Shown here: positions 7,738-16,230 of the stretch, one piece after another | How positions within the stretch are numbered: the stretch's first letter is position 1 | Layout of the letters: each line of letters begins with the position of its first letter | NCBI GenBank assembly: GCA_030427595.1 | Contig: JAUIBX010000006.1 | Location: 1 to 43,194, forward strand | Direction of reading: 5' to 3' | Length of the DNA: 43,194 nucleotides | Origin: Bacteriovoracia bacterium | GTDB lineage: Bacteria; Bdellovibrionota; Bacteriovoracia; Bacteriovoracales; Bacteriovoracaceae | Made by a program: the position numbers and the translations under genes | Notes under the pieces: generated by a model | What the model saw: only the letters and a program-made list of their open reading frames with translations | Told to the model about the DNA's origin: nothing | Databases searched by the model: none

Positions 7738-9930
7738 ATGTTGGATTGGATTGAAAAAGCAAGCGAAGAAGAAAAAGAGATGTTAGAGGTTCTATCTTTT
7801 CAGGACTACCTCGACGAATTTGAAAAGCATAAGGGTCGAGAGCTCAGAACAAGTTATAGCTACATTCTCGATATGCTTAATTACCATGGAAAAAATGAAG
7901 ATGGCTCCTACAGAGTCTTTGATATCGACCACAATGAAAGTCCAGCAGTCTATGGTCAAAAGAAGGTGCAAAAGGCACTCGTTCAGAATATTTTAAACTT
8001 CAAAGAAGAGGGCTTTAATAACAAATTTATTCTCCTTGTTGGTCCCAATGGTTCTTCAAAATCAAGCCTTGTTAGGAAAATCATGAAAGGCCTTGAGCTC
8101 TATAGTGCCTCCGACGAGGGAGCCCTTTATAGCTTTAGCTGGATCTTCCCTATCGATAACTTTATCAAAGGCAGCCTTGGTCTTAGTAGCGATAGAGCAA
8201 CGGGTGACCTCAACAGCTTTGCCTATCTTGAAGACAAAGATATTTCTGCCATTCTCAACTCAGAGCTAAAAGATCACCCCCTTCTTCTTATTCCTCGCGA
8301 ACACAGAAGAAAGGTTATTGATGACCTCCTTCAAGATGAGCCCGATCGCCTCGAGTCCATCAAAAAGACTTACCTCTATAACGGTGACCTCTCCAAAAGA
8401 AATAAAATGATCTATGACGCTCTTTTGAAAAATTATAAGGGCCGTCACCGTGATGTTCTTAAACATATTCGTGTTGAGCGTTTTAAAATCAGTAAGAGGT
8501 ATTCCTCTGGCGCTGTCACTATTGAACCTCAACTGCATGTTGATGCTCAGATGCAGCAAATCACTATGGACAGAAGACTTGGCAGCCTTCCCCCAAGCCT
8601 CCAGTCCCTTAACCTCTTCTCCCTCAAAGGTGAAGTGGTTCTTGCCAATAGAGGCGTCCTAGAATACTCAGACCTTCTTAAGAGACCCCTTGATAGCTAC
8701 AAATACCTCCTTATGACGATGGAGACTAAGAATATCAATCTTCAAGGTATTTTAACCGAGCTTGATATCTTCTTTATTGGAACCAGTAATGAAATTCATC
8801 TGGCCGCCTTTAAGCAGCACCCTGACTTTAACTCTTTTAAAGGGCGGTTCAACTTCATCCGTGTGCCCTACCTCCTCGATTATAAGCAAGAGGAAAAGAT
8901 TTATCATACTCAGTGTGAAGGCCTAAAGGAGATGAGTTACTTTGAGCCCTATGCTCTCAGAGCTGTTTGCCTCTTCGCCATCATGACGAGGCTTCGCTGC
9001 CCTCAGGTTAAGAACTATGAGGACAAGAAGCTGGCCAATATTGCCACCAACCTGAACCCTCTAGAGAAAACTCTTCTTCTCGCAGGTGATGGCGCTCCTG
9101 ATAGACTTGATTATGAATCAACTCAAATTTTAGAAAGTGGTCTCAAGGATATTGAATCAGAGTTTGAATTTGAAAACCTTTATGAAGGTAAGTTTGGTAT
9201 TTCACCAAGAGATATCAAGGCCCTTCTCTATCGACTTGCTTCTACAAGAGGAAATATTTCATTTATTGATGCTATTGAAAAACTCCAAAAGCTTATCACA
9301 AAGAAAAATGATTATGATTTCCTCAATATGACACCACAAGCGGATTATCATCACCCTGCTCGCTTTATCACTCTTATTAAGGAATATTGCTTTAATATTT
9401 TTGACCGCGAGCTTAGAGATAGCCTCGGAATGGTTGATGACCGATCTTATGAAGATTACATCCGTCGTTATATTGAAAATGTTATTGCTCATCTTAAGGG
9501 TGAGAAAGTAAAGAATCTCATTACTGGCAAGTATGAAGAAGTTGATATGTACATCATTGAGGAGTTTGAAAAGAGCATTAACCTCAAGGAAGATGCTAGT
9601 AAATTTCGTTCACAACTTCTCTCTCGCCTAGGTGCCTACAGCCTAGACAACCCTGGCACTAAGCTAGAGTATGTAAAAGTCTTTCCCAATTTGGCGGAAA
9701 AGCTTCAAGAGAGCTTTAGAGATGAACAAAAGAAAGTCATTCAAATTATCTCTAGGAATATTGTTTTCTATGAAGCAGAGATTACCGATAGTGAAAGCAA
9801 AGGAACCCCTCTCTCGAAAGAAAATAGAGAACTCATTGACAATGTCGTTAATGAACTTCATACCAAGTATGGGCATTCTAAAGAAGGTGCCCTTACTGTA
9901 ATGAAGGCCTTAATTAAGGACCGCTACTAA
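7738..9930 (+). CDS. prkA: PrkA-family serine protein kinase / AAA+ protein
   Basis: A 730-residue PrkA protein. The N-terminus (FQDYLDEFEKHKG) is typical, the AAA+ Walker A is GPNGSSKSS at residues 102-110, and the C-terminal PrkA domain follows. PrkA proteins were described as serine kinases, and the Bacillus protein is also reported to act as an AAA+ protease; the biochemical role here is open. It is longer than the usual 630-680 residues. The ATG is preceded by AAGGAAAGG. Many bacteria keep prkA beside yeaH/yhbH and spoVR/ycgB genes; neither partner is present here, and an RluA-type gene follows after 14 bp instead. Confidence 0.95.
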   Translation: MLDWIEKASEEEKEMLEVLSFQDYLDEFEKHKGRELRTSYSYILDMLNYHGKNEDGSYRVFDIDHNESPAVYGQKKVQKALVQNILNFKEEGFNNKFILLVGPNGSSKSSLVRKIMKGLELYSASDEGALYSFSWIFPIDNFIKGSLGLSSDRATGDLNSFAYLEDKDISAILNSELKDHPLLLIPREHRRKVIDDLLQDEPDRLESIKKTYLYNGDLSKRNKMIYDALLKNYKGRHRDVLKHIRVERFKISKRYSSGAVTIEPQLHVDAQMQQITMDRRLGSLPPSLQSLNLFSLKGEVVLANRGVLEYSDLLKRPLDSYKYLLMTMETKNINLQGILTELDIFFIGTSNEIHLAAFKQHPDFNSFKGRFNFIRVPYLLDYKQEEKIYHTQCEGLKEMSYFEPYALRAVCLFAIMTRLRCPQVKNYEDKKLANIATNLNPLEKTLLLAGDGAPDRLDYESTQILESGLKDIESEFEFENLYEGKFGISPRDIKALLYRLASTRGNISFIDAIEKLQKLITKKNDYDFLNMTPQADYHHPARFITLIKEYCFNIFDRELRDSLGMVDDRSYEDYIRRYIENVIAHLKGEKVKNLITGKYEEVDMYIIEEFEKSINLKEDASKFRSQLLSRLGAYSLDNPGTKLEYVKVFPNLAEKLQESFRDEQKKVIQIISRNIVFYEAEITDSESKGTPLSKENRELIDNVVNELHTKYGHSKEGALTVMKALIKDRY

Positions 9931-9944
9931 AGTTCCTCTAAGAC

Positions 9945-11024
9945 ATGAACATTCTCTATAAGAAATTTCTACCAGACCACTTTGAGGCCTGTTACGAGGT
10001 TCATGAGCCTCAGGATGGTATGCGCCTAGATCAATTTCTTCAGCGTCATTTCGTTTCTTTTTCTAGAGAACAGGTCAAAGAAAAAATCAAAAATGGGGAT
10101 GTTCAAATCAAGGGGCGTCCAGGAAAAATGAAGCCCAACAGCAAGGTCTACAACAAAGACCAAGTAACCGTCTTCACCTATAAAACTATTCATGAAGATG
10201 AGTGGTGGAATGGAGAAAAACTAGAGCTAGAACTGAATCCCCCCATCATCTATGAGGATGAAGGACTCTACGTACTTTCCAAACCCCCTTTTATGAGCAC
10301 GCACCCCACAGGGAAGCACCTTTTCTATTGTGCCACTGTTTACTGTGAATCACTCAATGGATCTGGCACTCACTCTGTTCACCGCTTAGATCGTGAGACG
10401 AGTGGAGTTCTATTAGTGGCAAAGAATCCTCAAGCCGCTAATAAATATACCCAATATTTTGAACATGAAAGAGTGAGAAAGTGTTACTTTTTTATCGGTG
10501 TTAAAAATAATCAATTTAAAGGTAAGCTTGAATTTACTGCCCATGAACGACTCGATACAGGAGGGGAAGGCCTTCTTAGAGTTCTCATCGGCTATCACCC
10601 AGCCGATAGCAATATTGGTAAACGTGCCGAGACTCACTTTAAAATTCTCTATGAGCAAGATCAATATGTTTTAGGTCTAGCTTTCCCTAAAACAGGACGA
10701 CAACATCAAATCCGTGTACACGCTCTTGCACATGGTTTTCCCCTTTTGGGTGATAAAATTTATTATGGCTCCTATCCCATGTTTCAGCGTTTTAAAGATC
10801 GTTATGCTAGTCAAGAAGATCACGACTATATGCAAATTCCTCGTCATGCACTTCATGCCACGGCCATCAATATCCCATGGGAAGAAGATCGACGTACTTT
10901 CTTTTGTGAACCTCCACAGGATATGAGCAACTGGATCAAAGAGAACCTCTCCTTAAATTACGATAATTTTTTTGATAATGTGAAAGATGAGCTTGAGAAT
11001 TATTTTAAAGAGCTCTCTAAGTAG
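9945..11024 (+). CDS. RluA-family RNA pseudouridine synthase
   Basis: A 359-residue pseudouridine synthase. It has an N-terminal S4 RNA-binding domain (about residues 25-75, RLDQFLQRHF to GDVQIKG) and a catalytic domain with the RluA signature HRLDRETSG at residues 146-154, where Asp149 is the nucleophile. Later segments such as KTGRQHQIRVH fit the family. It would convert uridines in rRNA or tRNA; which site cannot be told because RluA, RluC, RluD and TruC are hard to separate by eye. It lies 14 bp after prkA, so it is probably co-transcribed. Its last 25 bp overlap the convergent HAD gene. Confidence 0.94.
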   Translation: MNILYKKFLPDHFEACYEVHEPQDGMRLDQFLQRHFVSFSREQVKEKIKNGDVQIKGRPGKMKPNSKVYNKDQVTVFTYKTIHEDEWWNGEKLELELNPPIIYEDEGLYVLSKPPFMSTHPTGKHLFYCATVYCESLNGSGTHSVHRLDRETSGVLLVAKNPQAANKYTQYFEHERVRKCYFFIGVKNNQFKGKLEFTAHERLDTGGEGLLRVLIGYHPADSNIGKRAETHFKILYEQDQYVLGLAFPKTGRQHQIRVHALAHGFPLLGDKIYYGSYPMFQRFKDRYASQEDHDYMQIPRHALHATAINIPWEEDRRTFFCEPPQDMSNWIKENLSLNYDNFFDNVKDELENYFKELSK

Positions 11025-11734
11025 GATAAGACCCCTAAAGGTCCGGCACTTTCACTTCCCTCTAAAATAACTTTTGGAAGATGCTTGAATCTGCTTTTTA
11101 CCTTTTCAATATTAGACACACCTACAGTGTGAGGATGGTCCTTAAAAACCGATTCATCATTTAGAGAATCCCCAAAGAAAACAGTCTCTTCCATTTTGGC
11201 AATAGGGTATTCCTTTAAGAAAAGCTCTAAGGCCTTCATTTTAGAAACCTCACCGCACCAATAGTTCATATGAACATTTGAAGTAGAATAGTGGACCCCT
11301 TCTGCATCAAAGAAAGCACACACCTCTTTTTGCATTTGAGGATTGCTTTTGAGGTCCTCTAATTCAATGGCCCTATCGGCTTCCCTCCCAAAGCTATCGA
11401 CAGAGAGAACAATCTCGGGAAACTTCTTTAAAAGGCGTTCGCTTACGTCTCTTAGCTTTTCAAGATCACCTGCAGGAACAAAACTCTTGTCACTGAGAAC
11501 TCGTCGACCATTTCTCTTTGTCACAAAAGAGAGGGTGCCACCACCTTCCGAAATGACATAATCAAGATCATGAATATGAGTCAGTAGGAAATGGGCCCAT
11601 GATTTAGACCGACCCGTGCAAATAATAAGGGGTACACTGTGCCCCTTAAGTAATTCCAAAATTTTAAAAAAGTCGACGGTCAGTTCATCATTTAAAGTCA
11701 GCGTACCGTCAAAGTCAGAGAAGACCGCCTTCAC
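11000..11734 (-). CDS. HAD-superfamily (Cof/IIB type) phosphatase
   Basis: A 244-residue HAD hydrolase. Motif I is FSDFDGTLT with nucleophile Asp7 and acid/base Asp9, motif II is IICTGRS, and motif IV is FFGDSLNDESVF. The C2-type cap and GDSLND box place it in the Cof/IIB group of sugar-phosphate or similar phosphatases. The start is GTG: the minus strand reads TAAGTG, so the start directly abuts the stop of the upstream outer-membrane-like gene and translation is probably coupled. The substrate is unknown. The 3' end overlaps the rluA-type gene by 25 bp in convergent orientation. Confidence 0.9.
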   Translation of the reverse strand: MKAVFSDFDGTLTLNDELTVDFFKILELLKGHSVPLIICTGRSKSWAHFLLTHIHDLDYVISEGGGTLSFVTKRNGRRVLSDKSFVPAGDLEKLRDVSERLLKKFPEIVLSVDSFGREADRAIELEDLKSNPQMQKEVCAFFDAEGVHYSTSNVHMNYWCGEVSKMKALELFLKEYPIAKMEETVFFGDSLNDESVFKDHPHTVGVSNIEKVKSRFKHLPKVILEGSESAGPLGVLSYLESSLK

Positions 11735-12352
11735 TTAATAGAGTGGGTAGGAAATACCAACAAAGAAAGCAGTAAAACTATCTTTAATATCAATTGTTGT
11801 TTCAACTGTTCCCATGAGGTTTCTATAACCTTCAAAGGGAAGATTACCAGTAATACCGAGGTTGGCATTCATCTGAGTTTCATAAGTTTTGTTATCACCG
11901 TTGAGATTCACGCCAAAAGGAAGGGAGAAGAAAGGATAAGCTTCATTACCCCAAAAGCTAAAACCTTTTGAAACAGTGGGAGCGATGGTGAAGATATTTC
12001 TTCTGACATCAAACTCCTTAGCGTTAGTAAAAGTCACTTTTGTTGAAAACCTTGGCTGTTCCATATAGTCAGGAAAGAGTTCGTAATCAGCCCCAACGAA
12101 GAAGCGGCTATCTCTTTCACCTCCAGCAATACCCATCCCAGCATCTAGAATCATTTTCTCATTTAACTTTTGAGTAAAACGACCTTGCAGACCAATTCCT
12201 CCACCATTAGAAGCAATACCGGTAAATTCAGTAGAGACGATACGCTTTTCAGGCATGAGAGGGTATGTCACATAACCCGTTCCATAGGCCAAGGCCTGGG
12301 TTGGTGCGAAAAGTGTAATCAAAAGAAAGACAAGGGTGAATGTTCTGTTCAT
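11735..12352 (-). CDS. Putative outer-membrane beta-barrel protein
   Basis: A 205-residue protein from the ATG at 12352, which has AAAGGA ten bases upstream. A longer frame back to 12379 would put nine residues before the signal peptide and is less likely. The signal peptide is MNRTFTLVFLLITLFAPTQALA. The mature part has alternating polar and hydrophobic strands, many Gly and aromatic residues and a C-terminal aromatic residue (GISYPLY), which fit a small outer-membrane barrel. I do not recognise a named family. It is the first gene of an operon with the HAD phosphatase. Confidence 0.75.
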   Translation of the reverse strand: MNRTFTLVFLLITLFAPTQALAYGTGYVTYPLMPEKRIVSTEFTGIASNGGGIGLQGRFTQKLNEKMILDAGMGIAGGERDSRFFVGADYELFPDYMEQPRFSTKVTFTNAKEFDVRRNIFTIAPTVSKGFSFWGNEAYPFFSLPFGVNLNGDNKTYETQMNANLGITGNLPFEGYRNLMGTVETTIDIKDSFTAFFVGISYPLY

Positions 12353-12510
12353 ATGGACCAATCCTTTGGTGTTACCCATTTTACTTCAAACCAATAAGTA
12401 TTAGTATTTTAATGATATTAACGCCGTAGGGTCAAAAAATTTCGCTCAAAACAAATGCGTCGCACAACACCATCTTTAACCACAGAAACTTAAATAATTT
12501 CAACCGCCTA

Positions 12511-12539
12511 TTGACACATAGACCCTAAAGTCGCTAAAT
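12511..12539 (+). promoter_or_regulatory. Sigma70-type promoter for tRNA-His
   Basis: A perfect -35 box TTGACA (12511-12516) and a -10-like box CTAAAT (12534-12539) are separated by 17 bp. The predicted start lies about 15 bases before the tRNA. No other gene is nearby on this strand. Confidence 0.7.
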
Positions 12540-12561
12540 TACCACCCACTCAAGACCTTAT

Positions 12562-12638
12562 GGTGGCTGTAGTTCAGTTGGTAGAGCGCCAGATTGTGAT
12601 TCTGGTTGTCGCGGGTTCGAGTCCCGTCAGCCACCCCA
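12562..12638 (+). tRNA. tRNA-His (GTG), with encoded CCA
   Basis: The gene folds into a full cloverleaf. The acceptor stem is GTGGCTG/CAGCCAC (12563-12569 with 12628-12634), the T-loop is GGTTCGAGTCC-like, and the anticodon loop GATTGTGATTC carries GTG for histidine. G at 12562 can pair with the discriminator C at 12635, the extra G-1:C73 pair that identifies tRNA-His. CCA is encoded at 12636-12638. The 3' end forms the left attachment site of the genomic island, so the element uses this gene as its target while leaving the tRNA intact. Confidence 0.97.
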
Positions 12639-12644
12639 TTTTTC
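12627..12644 (+). repeat. attL: direct repeat in the tRNA-His 3' end
   Basis: TCAGCCACCCCATTTTTC occurs here and again, exactly, at 20827-20844 just beyond the integrase gene. The six bases before each copy also agree at four positions. An 18-bp repeat of a tRNA 3' end at the far side of an integrase gene is the classic sign of site-specific integration. Confidence 0.93.
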
Positions 12645-12647
12645 TCC

Positions 12648-12674
12648 AAGCCTTTTTACTAAAGGCTTTTTTTA
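12648..12674 (+). terminator. Rho-independent terminator after tRNA-His
   Basis: AAGCCTTT, a five-base loop and AAAGGCTT are followed by a run of T. It stands 10 bp after the tRNA. Because it lies on the island side of attL, the present tRNA terminator was probably brought by the element. Confidence 0.8.
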
Positions 12675-12816
12675 TATCTAAATTTTTAATTTTATTCACA
12701 ATCGACTATTCAGCACTTAACTAGCTTATCTCTCTTTCCATTACAGAAAATTACAACCCGTTACACATCGAACTGCCAAATTGTGACCTTACTGCTGCCA
12801 AAACTCTGTAGGGATA

Positions 12817-12837
12817 ATATTCTCCCCTAGAGAATAT
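12817..12837. other. Perfect hairpin near the left island end
   Basis: ATATTCTC-CCCTA-GAGAATAT is an 8-bp perfect inverted repeat with a five-base loop. It lies in the 258-bp gene-free stretch between the tRNA and the cold-shock-like gene, downstream of that gene on the minus strand. It lacks a T-run, so it may be a protein-binding site or mRNA 3' stem. I see no other structure in this stretch apart from the tRNA terminator. Confidence 0.4.
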
Positions 12838-12896
12838 ATAAAAATATTCTTTAATAGAAAGTAGTTTCGGGTAGGAACCTGTTTTTACGAATTGTA

Positions 12897-13136
12897 TTAA
12901 AGAGACGGTTGAGAAGCAGAAGAACGCTTAGATTTATGAGCAAGAGACTTTGCGAACAAACCTCTTTCAGTTTCAACAACCTCCAGATGAACCCTTTGGT
13001 TCTCAGAAAGCTCCTGAAAGCTAGTATTGTTATAAGAAGTATCCTCAGAGAAAAAAACCTCTCCCTGCTTAGAAACTTTTACAAAACCATAGCCCAAATC
13101 TCTATTTATTTTTGTAATAATTCCAGATACTTCCAT
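12897..13136 (-). CDS. Small cold-shock-domain-like protein
   Basis: A 79-residue protein starting at the ATG at 13136, which has CAGGAG seven bases upstream. The open frame continues back to 13205 but lacks a site there. The sequence reads GIITKINRDLGYGFVKVSKQGEVFF, which matches the start of an OB-fold cold-shock domain (G-x-I-x-x-x-x-x-x-x-GYGFI, then VFF). It ends with a charged tail KSKRSSASQPSL. The usual second RNA-binding motif (FVHFS) is changed to VFFSE. It probably binds single-stranded nucleic acid. It is the last of three minus-strand genes, 103 bp after the restriction-modification gene, so it may be co-transcribed. Its role in the island is unknown. Confidence 0.68.
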   Translation of the reverse strand: MEVSGIITKINRDLGYGFVKVSKQGEVFFSEDTSYNNTSFQELSENQRVHLEVVETERGLFAKSLAHKSKRSSASQPSL

Positions 13137-13239
13137 CAATTCTCCTGTGGGTTGATAATCTCTTATTATTCGCGAAGTGTCTATTTCATTCCCCGTATAA
13201 CACACCGCAAATTCTAATTTGAATTAGCATTTTAAGCAG

Positions 13240-15897
13240 TTATGAACCCTCTTCCTCATACCTTTCTTTGTTTAATTTAAAAATTTCAGGATTATATGTC
13301 TTATCTTTAACAAACTTCCAACCATAACTCTTAACTACTTCCTGATTAAGTTTTTCATGAAGTTTAAATAGCTTGCTAGAAGGCTCATTAAAAAAGTCAT
13401 TATAAAATGCGGTTATAGAACAATCTCTAGATATGCATTCTGTCTTTCTAAACTCCTCTAACTCTGTCATCACTTTTACAATTTGTTCGCGACTCTTTTT
13501 ATTAACTTGCAATGGGAAAGGAAATGTCTCAAAACATGTTGTATTCGTGTATCTAGTTCTATCTTCCAAAGTTGAGCGTTGAGCTAAAACCCAATCCAAG
13601 TGGACCTTGCTATTTAAAACTCCCAAAATAAAATAATCGTCACTCGCAACAACCATATTTGCTTCACAAGGAAGAACGCTAATATCGATAGCTTGAAAGC
13701 AAGTATATTTAGCTATCTTGGGTAAACAAAAATAACATTTTTTTCCATCCAAAGCAGACCTCATCCCCGGCCTTCTCTCTCCGAACTTCCACCAATTTTC
13801 TCGCCTTGCTTTACGGTTATTCCCGTCACGAATTGGTTTCACCGTTTCTTTAACATGATTAAAAGGTTCTTTATAAGTACTAGCCTCTTCAAGGCTCATA
13901 TTATTAAAATCAATGACCCAGTCTTTTTCTTTTCCTGGATTTACTAATGTTTGACCATCAAGCATAACTTTTAAAACTTCTCTATTTTTAGGGTTAGTTT
14001 TAATCCATGACTTAGCTTCATCCTTAGTTACTACAAACCCTTTCCCTGCTAGTTGACACCCCTCAAATGAAAAACCCTTATTTTCTTTCAATCTATGTGC
14101 ATCTGTATAAGAAACTTCATCCTTTAGACTACTATTAATCGTAGATGCTTTATTAAAGTCTAAAAGCTTTTTCTCTGGAATAAGCTTTTTTTCTTTTACC
14201 CAATTTACAATACTCACATGGACATTCGCGTCTCCACTCCATTCTTGTGTTGAAACAGCATTAGTTATGACTCCTCCTTTAGAAATGACGTAGTCTAAAC
14301 TAGCTTTTCTTGAAACCCCTTGTGCGACCGAGTTTGTACCAACTAACCCAACTCGCTTTGCCTTCGAATCTTGAGCTAGTTTAAACCAAAATACACAGAA
14401 GTCAGGCTGGCCCTTAGCGTATGGAAACTTTTTGTAAACACTCTCTGCGTACTCATCACCCCGCTCCTCCCTTAAGTATTTACCGCCAAGAAAAGGAGGA
14501 TTGCCGACAATTGCATCTGCCTCTGGCCAATCAATAAAAAGTGCATCTTTATCTGTGAAATTATCATCTAAATCTTCGAAAGGAAGTACTTGGTCAGAAA
14601 GTTTATATTCATCTGCTGCAATTTTACGACCTATGCATAAGGCTATTTTTGCAAGCTCTATTCCAAAATTATTTGTATCTATTCCGTAAAAGTTTTTAGG
14701 TGAAATCATGCTCATACGAATTTGATTTTCATCAAAATTAGCTCCAAATTTCGACAACGCTTCAACTTCTAACCTTACAAGTTCTCTATAGGCTAAATAC
14801 AGGAAGTTCCCACTACCACAAGCAGGGTCTAGAACTTTAAAGTTTTGAATTTCTTCTAGTATCTCGCCAATTTTCTTTTTGCTTCTAGCCTTAGCAATTT
14901 TGTCCCTGAAAGGTTTGGAAATTGTTGGCTCTATAATTTTTTGAATATCAATTTCGTGAGTGTAATGCATTCCCTGTTCATGACGAGTATCTGGGTCTGT
15001 ACTTGCCTCAAAAATTGAACCAAAAATTGATGGTCTAACTTTTGACCAATCATGTTTGGAAGCTTCATACAAAAGGTCAAGTTCAGAGAAACTCAACTCA
15101 ATAGGGTCAACATCATTGAAAAGACCACCATTGAAATATGGAATCTTTTTGTAATTCTTTGGCTTACTTGATGCTGGCTTTGTAGCCATCGCTGTGAATA
15201 AATCATAAAGTTCAGATTGAGAGACAGGGTCTTTTACTGATTTTTGAAGAATTTTGTAGAGAGTATACTTTGGTATTAAATCTACATCTTCAGCAAATAG
15301 AGCAACAACCAATTGAAGAACAAAACGCTGAGCCCTTTGTGCCTTAACCTTTCTATCTAGCAAAGAAAGGTACATCGAACCTAAAATCTTAGCTGCACTT
15401 TCAGTTACTTCTACATTGTTATTATTAAAGACTGGATTTTCTTGTTTAGGAAAAAGAAAAGCTAAGCCACCCCAATCATTAGGCAGGTCTTGAATACTTA
15501 AAATATGAACTGGGTCATTAACTTGAATCTCAAAATCATAAATCCAAAACTCATCGAAGTTACATAAGACCATATACTTTGGCCGATTAGGTACTAGATT
15601 CCACCAATATTCTTGAGCTTGAGGATAGTGTTTAGCTAAATTCTCACCTCGTTTTTTAAGTTCAATTATAACTCTTGGCTTCCAGACCAAGTCAGCAAAA
15701 CCAGTTCTACCAGAAGTTTTTTTAACTCTTTCCTCACATTCTGCTCCTACCTGCTTTATCCCTTCGTTCCCAAAAGCTTTAATTAGGTACTCTAAGAAAA
15801 TTTGGCCTTCACTCTTCTCATCACCCTTAATATGTTTGTTAAACCACTCTAAGAATGTTCCAAACCGTTCTTTACGTTCCTGTGATTCAGATGTCAT
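13240..15897 (-). CDS. Type IIG (MmeI-like) restriction endonuclease-methyltransferase
   Basis: An 885-residue single-chain enzyme. The N-terminus has a PD-(D/E)xK nuclease core, Asp69 then Glu79-Leu-Lys81 in ADLVWKPRVIIELKK. A helical linker follows. The gamma-class adenine methyltransferase has SAM motif I DPACGSG (357-363) and catalytic motif IV NPPF (466-469). The C-terminal half (about 600-850) would be the target-recognition domain. This is the MmeI/Eco57I-like arrangement, in which one protein methylates adenine and cuts at a distance. The start overlaps the stop of the XRE controller as ATGA, so translation is coupled. All core motifs are intact, so it is probably active. The recognition sequence cannot be read from the protein. 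A BREX PglX is less likely, as no other BREX genes are present. Confidence 0.9.
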   Translation of the reverse strand: MTSESQERKERFGTFLEWFNKHIKGDEKSEGQIFLEYLIKAFGNEGIKQVGAECEERVKKTSGRTGFADLVWKPRVIIELKKRGENLAKHYPQAQEYWWNLVPNRPKYMVLCNFDEFWIYDFEIQVNDPVHILSIQDLPNDWGGLAFLFPKQENPVFNNNNVEVTESAAKILGSMYLSLLDRKVKAQRAQRFVLQLVVALFAEDVDLIPKYTLYKILQKSVKDPVSQSELYDLFTAMATKPASSKPKNYKKIPYFNGGLFNDVDPIELSFSELDLLYEASKHDWSKVRPSIFGSIFEASTDPDTRHEQGMHYTHEIDIQKIIEPTISKPFRDKIAKARSKKKIGEILEEIQNFKVLDPACGSGNFLYLAYRELVRLEVEALSKFGANFDENQIRMSMISPKNFYGIDTNNFGIELAKIALCIGRKIAADEYKLSDQVLPFEDLDDNFTDKDALFIDWPEADAIVGNPPFLGGKYLREERGDEYAESVYKKFPYAKGQPDFCVFWFKLAQDSKAKRVGLVGTNSVAQGVSRKASLDYVISKGGVITNAVSTQEWSGDANVHVSIVNWVKEKKLIPEKKLLDFNKASTINSSLKDEVSYTDAHRLKENKGFSFEGCQLAGKGFVVTKDEAKSWIKTNPKNREVLKVMLDGQTLVNPGKEKDWVIDFNNMSLEEASTYKEPFNHVKETVKPIRDGNNRKARRENWWKFGERRPGMRSALDGKKCYFCLPKIAKYTCFQAIDISVLPCEANMVVASDDYFILGVLNSKVHLDWVLAQRSTLEDRTRYTNTTCFETFPFPLQVNKKSREQIVKVMTELEEFRKTECISRDCSITAFYNDFFNEPSSKLFKLHEKLNQEVVKSYGWKFVKDKTYNPEIFKLNKERYEEEGS

Positions 15898-16103
15898 ACT
15901 TTCTTCCTTGAAGAGCTTTCGAAGATTTCCAAAAGTTTTTTTACCGGTCCCGAAATTTTACGCTCTCCACTTTCCCAGTGAGCGACTGCTCCAGGGGATA
16001 CACCAAACTCAGATGCCATTTGTCTCTGTGACCAATTCATTTTTCGTCTTAAATTTCTGATTCTGTCAGCTTCGCTAACCAGAGAGAAAAAATCTTTACC
16101 CAT
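15894..16103 (-). CDS. XRE-family helix-turn-helix regulator, likely restriction-modification controller
   Basis: A 69-residue protein made almost wholly of one Cro/CI helix-turn-helix: RNLRRKMNWSQRQMASEFGVSPGAVAHWESGERKISGP. Size and position match controller (C) proteins that time expression of restriction enzymes. Its stop overlaps the start of the type IIG gene in ATGA. A perfect palindrome lies just upstream (16112-16126), an obvious candidate operator. No clear ribosome binding site precedes the ATG, as is known for several C-protein genes. It could instead be a general repressor of the left operon. Confidence 0.85.
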   Translation of the reverse strand: MGKDFFSLVSEADRIRNLRRKMNWSQRQMASEFGVSPGAVAHWESGERKISGPVKKLLEIFESSSRKKV

Positions 16104-16111
16104 ACATATTA

Positions 16112-16126
16112 GCTTACTTAGTAAGC
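16112..16126. promoter_or_regulatory. Palindromic operator upstream of the XRE gene
   Basis: GCTTACT-T-AGTAAGC is a perfect 7-bp inverted repeat nine bases before the XRE start. On the minus strand a TATTAT box directly precedes it, so a bound protein would sit between the -10 box and the start codon. It is best read as an autoregulatory site for the XRE protein; this is inference. Confidence 0.6.
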
Positions 16127-16230
16127 ATAATATGGCCAGTAAATCGCTGTTTTTATTCTGTTAAAAACGAGTAGTAGACAAGAATGCTATAGTTATGAAA
16201 GTTAACCGAAAAAAGTACTAACTGAATCGG

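Noticed and set aside
13240-15897. BREX-type PglX methyltransferase
   Set aside because: The N-terminal nuclease core and the lack of brx genes favour a type IIG enzyme.
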